This document shows positions 58,453 to 64,000 of a stretch of 64,000 nt of DNA, piece after piece. This DNA is from Asterella californica (Eukaryota > Streptophyta > Marchantiopsida > Marchantiales > Aytoniaceae): positions 46,763,501 through 46,827,500 of the forward strand of contig JAYKYS010000002.1 of assembly GCA_036924285.1 (NCBI GenBank), read 5' to 3'. A model generated the notes under the pieces. It was not told the DNA's origin. It did not search any database and saw nothing but the letters and a program-made list of their open reading frames with translations. How positions within the stretch are numbered: position 1 is the first letter of the stretch; each line of letters starts with the position of its first letter. A program made the position numbers and the translations under genes.

Positions 58453-59318
58453 TGTGGTGCCCACAAATTACAGGATGCACGAATTTTTGAAATTTTTAAG
58501 AATAATAACTTGTTTGTATAATTGAAGAAGCGTTGTTACTTAAGGTTACGTCTTCCTTAACATGAAGATGACCTTATGAGCTTTTTAATAAGAAGTGGAC
58601 TTCTTCAGAAGACGACCGTCTTCGGAAGAACATCTTCTCAGTTGTGTCTTCGGAAGACGGAAAGACGGCGGAAGATGAGAAGACGGCGGAAGACACCTGT
58701 CTTTTGGAAGACAGCGACCGCGACGGCCTAACCACGAGTTTTCGGGTAAAAAAGTAGGTGTACCTACTGGATCGCACCGAATAGGTAGGTAGGTCGGGGA
58801 AGACACCTAAGGTCGAAAACCCCTAATCTGCGGGGAAGATGCGCAAGAAGCACTTAGGCGCATTCCAACTTCCCGCAGCACAACGCGCTTGAGAAGATCG
58901 ATTGGAGAGAGTGAGCTTCGCAAGTAAGCTTTGAGAGAGGAATCGAATGAGCACATCGAGGTAGGAGAGAACCAGTTGGCAGCTAGGCGAAGGGCGAGAC
59001 CGAATTGCTGGAGCACAGAAGGCAGAAAGCGAAAGCGTTTCTGTGAGCTCCCGAGAAGCTGACATTGGAGAGTAGCGAGTAGAATCGAAGGTAGAATCGA
59101 GACGTGGCCAGAAATTAACAGCAGGCGCAGTCGGGAGGAGTCGCATTGGAGCTAGGACAAGAGCCAGAAGCGCGCGGAGGTCGAAGGTAACTCGGGGAGC
59201 AGAAGAAGACTGTAGAGGTTCTTCCCCACGTTCTTTTCCCTTCCCACTTCTTCTCGCCTTTGTCTGGTATTCCTCGCGCTTCCTTGGTTGTGAGCAGGCA
59301 GCCTGATCGATTACCCCA

Positions 59319-59332
59319 CCCCCCCCCCCCCC
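59319..59332 (+). repeat. 14-base C homopolymer
   Basis: A run of 14 C in the X2 leader. The matching place in X1 lacks it. Length may be unreliable because homopolymers are error-prone in sequencing. Confidence 0.8.
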
Positions 59333-60287
59333 TCATTCTTTCTATTGAGACATTGGGCGCGGAAGCGCTGCCCAATTTCTATCAGACATCTCCTTGCTTC
59401 TTCCCGAGCTCAATTCGAGCTTCCCTACTCCTAGCCCTCAAATTGGAGATCTCAGCTATCAATTTTCCTACCCTACTACCTCTCTACCCCCGAAACCTGG
59501 AACAGAAGACGATTTGGAAGATGGGAACATCTTCAGAAGACGCTTTTTAAACTTGACTGTCTTCGGAAGACTGTCTTCGGAAGTCGACTGAACACAATTC
59601 GTATCAAGAGTGGATTTGTGTTGCTTTGTGTTAAGAGAGGCTTGGTACGAATCCTGAGTGGTGTGGTGAGTTGTTTTGTTATTTCGAGAAGTCGGGAACT
59701 AGGCCTGTGTCTCCCGGTCTTCCAAGCTTCTCAAACTCCACATCTTCCTAGAGAGACTAGAAGACTGAAAGGCTGGCAAAATGAGCGAGAAGACGTGAGG
59801 GTCCATTTGGGTCTCTTCTGTCCGATCCATAGCAGCCATTCCTTTTTCTTCCCGAACTTAGAAGAGAGTCGTGAGAATACTTGCTGGCAGAATCTGGAGA
59901 GAATGGTCGAGGGTCATGTCTTCCCACCGAGCAGCAAGGTTCTTCTGAGTGCGTATGAGAGGTGAGAAGTCAGAAGAACAGAGTGCAATTGTCTTGAGTC
60001 TGTTGTGAGGATAGATTGCGCGTAGGAAGACGAAGACATGTGAGACTAGTGAAGGGAAGTCTGACTTCGGGAAGTCTTCCGAGAAAGACATTGAATCGGA
60101 AGCTGTCCCGAGTGTCTTCCCAGAGGCCACTGTCACCGCAGGAGACCGCAACCAACTTCTGAACCTTTTATGCACTCTATGTTTCGCGAATCTTGTATCT
60201 TCTGATAGGAAGTAGGATGTAATGCAAGGTGGGTTCTCTTCTTGGTAATCCATGCGAAGCCTTGCTTAGATAGGATTGTTTAGATAT

Positions 60288-60365
60288 AGCTCGGAAGACG
60301 AGAGCTATCTAGGAAGTACTGTTAGAAGCTCGGAAGACGAGAGCTATCTAGGAAGTACTGTTAGA
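60288..60365 (+). repeat. 39-bp tandem duplication in the X2 leader
   Basis: Two identical 39-bp units at 60,288-60,326 and 60,327-60,365, each containing CGGAAGACGAGAGCTATC. X1 has a single unit at about 44,491-44,529, so the duplication happened after the copies separated. Confidence 0.88.
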
Positions 60366-60506
60366 ATCCCGGAAGACGGAGTAGCTGTCTTCTAGAAGAC
60401 TAGTTTCGTCTTCTAAGAAGTAGAAGCTAGAATGTGGGCACTTGGGAAGGACTGAGCCTTCAGCTCATAGTAAGTGCTTGTGGCTTAGTGCAACAGATCT
60501 TCCAGC

Positions 60507-61604
60507 ATGACGATGCATCCGCGAGGCTTGGTGTTACCAGTGGCAGAATTGGCCGAGACCACTCCTTTCTTCAAGGAGTTGGGTCTCGACTTCTTCTTGT
60601 GGGATTGGAACCTCGCAGATCAAGGACTTCTGGAAGAGGTGTGGGCAGCGTTGCCACCACGTAACCGTGTACCTGCGAAGGCAGGAGTAGCTCGGGGAAG
60701 ACCGTCTTCCTGGACTGAAGACAGGTGGCGTAAGGCTTTTCACAGGCCTGAATCCGAGAACCGAGGATATTGGTACGAGAAGAAGATCTTACCTAGAATC
60801 GTGAGTTCATGGCATGTGCCTGGGAGCACCACCTGCCTTTTCATGGAAGACAGGCAGGGGAGGAACGGTTGGAAGATAGAATCTTACCGGGAGCCGAAGA
60901 AGCGACTTCTAGTGAAGTTGTTTCTGCATCTCTTTCCCAAGGGGAAAGCGCAGAAGACAAGGTACTTAAGAGATCAGGACGTGCAGTTCCTAGAATCAGT
61001 GTGGGATGACAGAGTGCCCATCTACTGGGACGCGTACATCCACAACTACGTACAGACGGAGCTAGCATACTTGTGTACCCCCGCGGGAGGACACTTGACG
61101 CCTTTCCTCTGCTACTTTTATGTAGCCATGGGGGATCTTAGGGAAGATCAGCTGGCAGGGTACGGGCCAACAAAGCGACAGGAGGTGAAGGAGGAGACCT
61201 CGGAAGATGATGACCGAGAGGCAGCAGCAACGCCCCCTCCCACTCTGATGCCACAGCTGAGGTCCGGATCTCACCAGAAGACGCTTCTGATGAGGGAAGA
61301 CGAGTCTAGTGGGTCGGAAGACGCCACGCCACTGAGGAAGATGGGTCCCAGAAGTGTACCGAGGACACCCATCTCCCTCATTCATTCAGGATCGGAGTCC
61401 GACTCGGAAGAAGACCTACTGAGTACCCGATCAGAGCAGAAGACCGCTTCTGCAATGCCTGGGAGTCTTCCGAAGACTTCTGAAGACGAAGGATGGATGG
61501 GCGCTCCTGCTGCGATGCGGGGAAGCGCAAAGAAGAGAGCCGCTCCTGCCATGAGGAGTCTTCCACCCCGGAAGATGAGAAGAGTAGCTTCTTCTCGTGC
61601 GTAG
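60507..61604 (+). CDS. element X gag-like protein, N-terminal segment (X2)
   Basis: 365 codons from ATG to TAG. Residues ~1-205 form an aromatic-rich, probably globular region (G-L-D-F-F-L-W-D-W-N-L-A-D-Q, W-H-V-P-G-S-T-T-C-L-F, K-R-L-L-V-K-L-F-L-H-L-F) with no family I recognise. Residues ~215-340 are acidic and Ser-rich; residues ~350-360 are basic (P-P-R-K-M-R-R). There is no RT, protease or zinc knuckle. By position in a retroelement-like repeat it is most likely a structural (gag-like) or DNA-binding protein (inference). The ATG is shared in context with X1. The closing TAG is also present in X1 but is CAG in X3; the following codons continue in the same phase. Confidence 0.6.
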   Translation: MTMHPRGLVLPVAELAETTPFFKELGLDFFLWDWNLADQGLLEEVWAALPPRNRVPAKAGVARGRPSSWTEDRWRKAFHRPESENRGYWYEKKILPRIVSSWHVPGSTTCLFMEDRQGRNGWKIESYREPKKRLLVKLFLHLFPKGKAQKTRYLRDQDVQFLESVWDDRVPIYWDAYIHNYVQTELAYLCTPAGGHLTPFLCYFYVAMGDLREDQLAGYGPTKRQEVKEETSEDDDREAAATPPPTLMPQLRSGSHQKTLLMREDESSGSEDATPLRKMGPRSVPRTPISLIHSGSESDSEEDLLSTRSEQKTASAMPGSLPKTSEDEGWMGAPAAMRGSAKKRAAPAMRSLPPRKMRRVASSRA

Positions 61605-61607
61605 AAG

Positions 61608-62093
61608 ATGAAGGCTATTGTGGTGGAAGAGGCTTCCTTGCCTTTGGAAGACGAAGTCGACACCGCGGAGCGAGTGGTGGAGATGAACTTGTCTTCCGCA
61701 AGAAGACGACTGGAGGAGTTCAGTGCCTACTTCCAGAAGGAGATCCAGCCAGCTATGGAGTTGCTGGAGAAGAGAGCGAAGGCCCAGGAGAGGCCCTTGC
61801 AACCTGGGTTCGACCTGCGCACCTTGCTGCGACAGGGAGAAGACCAGAAGAAGACGGAGTCGCTAGAAGCTAGTCTCCGCACCACGGAGAAGCTTGCAGC
61901 CGGGTACAAGGCGGAAGCAGCCGCTTCTGCCAAGGAGCTGGTGCAGCTTCGGAAGAGCAACCAGGAGTTGCAGGCGCGGGTACAGCAGCGTAATCAGGAA
62001 GTCACCCGAGTGCGGGAGAAGATTACCGCCCTCGCCGAAGAAAACCATATGGAAGACACAGCGAGAAGCCGCAGAAGCGCGAGCTGCAGTTGA
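61608..62093 (+). CDS. element X gag-like protein, coiled-coil segment (X2)
   Basis: In phase with the preceding frame across the single TAG at 61,602-61,604. 161 codons, predominantly heptad-like helix (L-E-E-F-S-A-Y-F, then E-L-V-Q-L-R-K-S-N-Q-E-L-Q-A), typical of an oligomerising coiled coil. A one-base loss near 62,040, compared with X1 and X3, shifts the frame, so the last ~18 residues are out of register and the true continuation is the next entry. Confidence 0.55.
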   Translation: MKAIVVEEASLPLEDEVDTAERVVEMNLSSARRRLEEFSAYFQKEIQPAMELLEKRAKAQERPLQPGFDLRTLLRQGEDQKKTESLEASLRTTEKLAAGYKAEAAASAKELVQLRKSNQELQARVQQRNQEVTRVREKITALAEENHMEDTARSRRSASCS

Positions 62094-62790
62094 GAAGACG
62101 CAGAGGGAAGCAGCAGAGGCCCGTGCACAGAAGATGCTGGCACAGTCGGTGGAAGCACTTCGGAAGAAGTTCAACTACACCGCGGGTAGGAAGTTACTTA
62201 CCTTAGCTAGAGGATGGGAAAGCGAGTCCAAAGCGATGTTGGTGGAATGCCGGGAGAGCATGTTCAGGTACTTAGATCGACAGATAGAAGGAGTGAAGAC
62301 ACTTTATGGTCTTCCCTCGCTTCCTACACCTGCAACTGCATCTTCCCACGCCCCAGCACCATCGACTGGATCCGGAATGGAGAAGGAGGAGTTCGACCTC
62401 GTTGTGCACTTGGTGGTGACAGCGTTGGAAGCCGAGAAGACTCCAGAAGACGCCCCGGAAGACAAGCCGTCTTCCCAGGTATTCCGCGTGGAGGAAGCGA
62501 CTTCCTCGGATCCCTATGAGGTCCCCATGGTCCTTAGTCCTGCATCCGTGCCTCAGAAGACGGAAGAAGCACCGATCGACTCCGCTTCTCAGAAGACGCT
62601 TCTGTCTTCCGAAGCCGAAGCCGGGGAAGACGCAGCAGCAGCGACAGCAGAGCCAGCCAAGGACGATGAGGAGGAAGCCACCTCAGTGACACCCAAGGTA
62701 ACTGCAGGGCTTTCTAGCTTATCAAAAGCCGTGTTAGGAGCTCCGATAGGAGCAGATCAGGTAGAGATTACCTCCGTGCAATCTGAGTAG
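62050..62790 (+). CDS. element X gag-like protein, C-terminal segment (X2)
   Basis: Continues the coiled coil in a different phase (A-A-V-E-K-T-Q-R-E-A-A-E-A-R-A), then a conserved block F-R-Y-L-D-R-Q-I-E-G-V-K-T-L-Y-G-L-P, a Pro/Ser linker and an Ala/Glu/Asp-rich tail to the stop at 62,788-62,790. The position around 62,197-62,213 is the intact version of the site where gypsy-2 entered X1. Confidence 0.55.
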   Translation, partial: WKTQREAAEARAAVEKTQREAAEARAQKMLAQSVEALRKKFNYTAGRKLLTLARGWESESKAMLVECRESMFRYLDRQIEGVKTLYGLPSLPTPATASSHAPAPSTGSGMEKEEFDLVVHLVVTALEAEKTPEDAPEDKPSSQVFRVEEATSSDPYEVPMVLSPASVPQKTEEAPIDSASQKTLLSSEAEAGEDAAAATAEPAKDDEEEATSVTPKVTAGLSSLSKAVLGAPIGADQVEITSVQSE

Positions 62791-64000
62791 TTAGTAATCC
62801 ATTGACAATTTCAAATATAGTAGAATCGAACATGCTATCTTAATGGTGGCAGTTTTTCCATGTAAAATTAGTTAGGACACCATGTGGCAGCATAGGTAGC
62901 GTAGGAAGGACAAGGTGGATGGCCAATTCGGGCAGGAGAACCGCTTGCATGTGAGATAGCAACCTCCTGTCAGCGCCTCTCTCTCCCTGGTGGTCGTCTC
63001 CCCTGGTTCTCATGGCAGCGAGATAAGTAGGATCGCAGAGTAGGAGATAGAGTTCTGCCTGTGCTACCAGTTCTGTAAGAATTCTATAGCGACTGCACAT
63101 TACGGTGCAGACGGACGAGACACATGAGAGCAGAGACACAGGATAGACAGTCTTAGCACACTACACCCGTTGTTGGAAACATACGAATAGTCTTGGAATA
63201 CACAGGAGGGGTCTACATACTCGTACCAGCAGTGGTTCGAAGATGTAGATAGAAGTAGTGGACAGTCTAGGAACAGGGAACGGCATCCTCGTGCAGTCCT
63301 GTTAGCTAGACTGGTGTGTCGGGGAGTAGACGTAGGAAGTAGAGGGAGTGAGCTTCCCAATGTCATTGTGACTTCTTCTCGGAGAATAGATTGTGGATTT
63401 GAGTGCAGAAGCTTTGTTCATGTCTTCTGGATGGTGGGTTCCTTGAATTCGCTCCCAATTGTGCATGGGAAGTGTTCTTCTTGAGTGGCGGTGACTGTCA
63501 GCAGTTGTGGAAGTGTAGCTTGACTCGTTTAGTAGAGCACTTGGGATCTACGTACGAACGGTCTCCTGGATAAGGGATCCCAGAAGACAGAGCAGTCAGA
63601 GCAGCGAAGTGAAGAAGAAAGAAGCCTTCTTCCCACAGCAGAAGACGACATCCTCGAATAGAAGACGGTGCAACAGTACTCATGTTTGTTGTCTCCCTCC
63701 CCAAACTATTACAAGCAGGGATGGCTTGTTAGTCAGGATCCGGACTAGAAGCCTGTCGGAATCTTAATTTACTCTTTTCATCTTGTTTTCTCTTGTTTGG
63801 ATTTTCTTATCTTCCCCATCTTCTCCCATCTTCCTCATCTTCTTACCTTCTTCTAGTGAGCTTCCGAGACTTCTATTGAGCTTCCGTGAAGGTGAATGTC
63901 GTTGTAGTGCTGCAGGAAGACCATTTCCGTAGGCAGAAGCCTGGGAAGGCTACAGGGGACATACACCCTGTGATTAATCTAACCCGTTGGAATGTGAGTG
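62791..64000 (+). other. element X2 3' non-coding region (partial)
   Basis: Matches 54,562-55,750 of X1. Short open frames are not conserved between copies. Confidence 0.65.

Larger units (their letters stand above)
58453..64000 (+). mobile_element. element X, copy X2, right end outside the window
   Basis: Begins TGTGGTGCCCACAAATTACAGG like X1, inserted into X3 after the flank TTTGT (58,448-58,452). It contains the 2.05-kb leader, the least damaged gag-like gene (60,507-62,790) and 1.2 kb of the 3' region. No interruption by other elements was seen. By comparison with X1 about 0.4 kb is missing on the right. Confidence 0.85.

Overview
This looks like nuclear DNA of a land plant. The support is an intron-free tRNA-Ser of plant type, a Ty1/copia element and two Ty3/gypsy chromoviruses primed by initiator tRNA-Met, very low gene density and layered nested retrotransposons. 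A bryophyte, possibly a liverwort, is my guess from the look of the sequence. No marker here fixes the species. No bacterial-type operons, CRISPR arrays or rRNA genes were seen.

Left part (1-38 kb): mostly unique or heavily decayed intergenic DNA. Standing out are (i) four short minus-strand genes or first exons (5.0-5.2, 9.4-9.6, 31.5-31.7 and 36.1-36.3 kb) sharing an N-terminal motif of the form Y-N-D-x-F-D-D-D-x-P-P-W-L-T-A-x-K. All four have a TATA-like box about 200-235 nt upstream of the ATG and most have a CGCGT-like element just beyond it. I do not recognise this family. (ii) A decayed Ty1/copia element with 216-bp LTRs (11,656-16,503, minus strand). (iii) A minus-strand gene at 19.6-20.3 kb whose product carries an HUH motif (HLHFQG) and a YCMKD motif, as in rolling-circle Rep endonucleases of CRESS-DNA or Replitron type. 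Strong hairpins lie on both sides (19,246-19,292 and 22,828-22,867). (iv) A 511-bp element with 26-bp perfect terminal inverted repeats and a tRNA-like core (23,394-23,904). (v) tRNA-Ser(CGA) at 27,665-27,746.

Right part (38.4-64 kb): one nest of retroelements that can be read layer by layer. A 3'-truncated chromovirus (gypsy-1, minus strand) had its 5' LTR split by a 5.9-kb element, here called element X (copy X1, 42,634-56,146), with a 5-bp target duplication GCCCC. X1 was later split by a second, nearly complete chromovirus (gypsy-2, 46,363-53,933) with duplication GCTA. Beyond 56.15 kb the gypsy-1 LTR resumes for about 245 bp and is cut again by an inverted, internally deleted copy X3. 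X3 is in turn interrupted at 58,453 by copy X2, which runs off the window. Element X has no recognisable reverse transcriptase or integrase and no terminal repeats that I can find. It has a 2-kb leader, a gag-like open frame (globular N-terminal region, acidic/Ser-rich linker, basic patch, long coiled coil, Ala/Glu-rich tail) and a striking excess of the hexamer GAAGAC/GTCTTC. X1 and X2 share an in-frame TAG at the same codon where X3 has CAG.

The best candidates for something undescribed are element X with its shared amber codon and hexamer bias, the Y-N-D/P-P-W-L gene family with its ~4.5-kb spacing, and the HUH Rep gene between hairpins.
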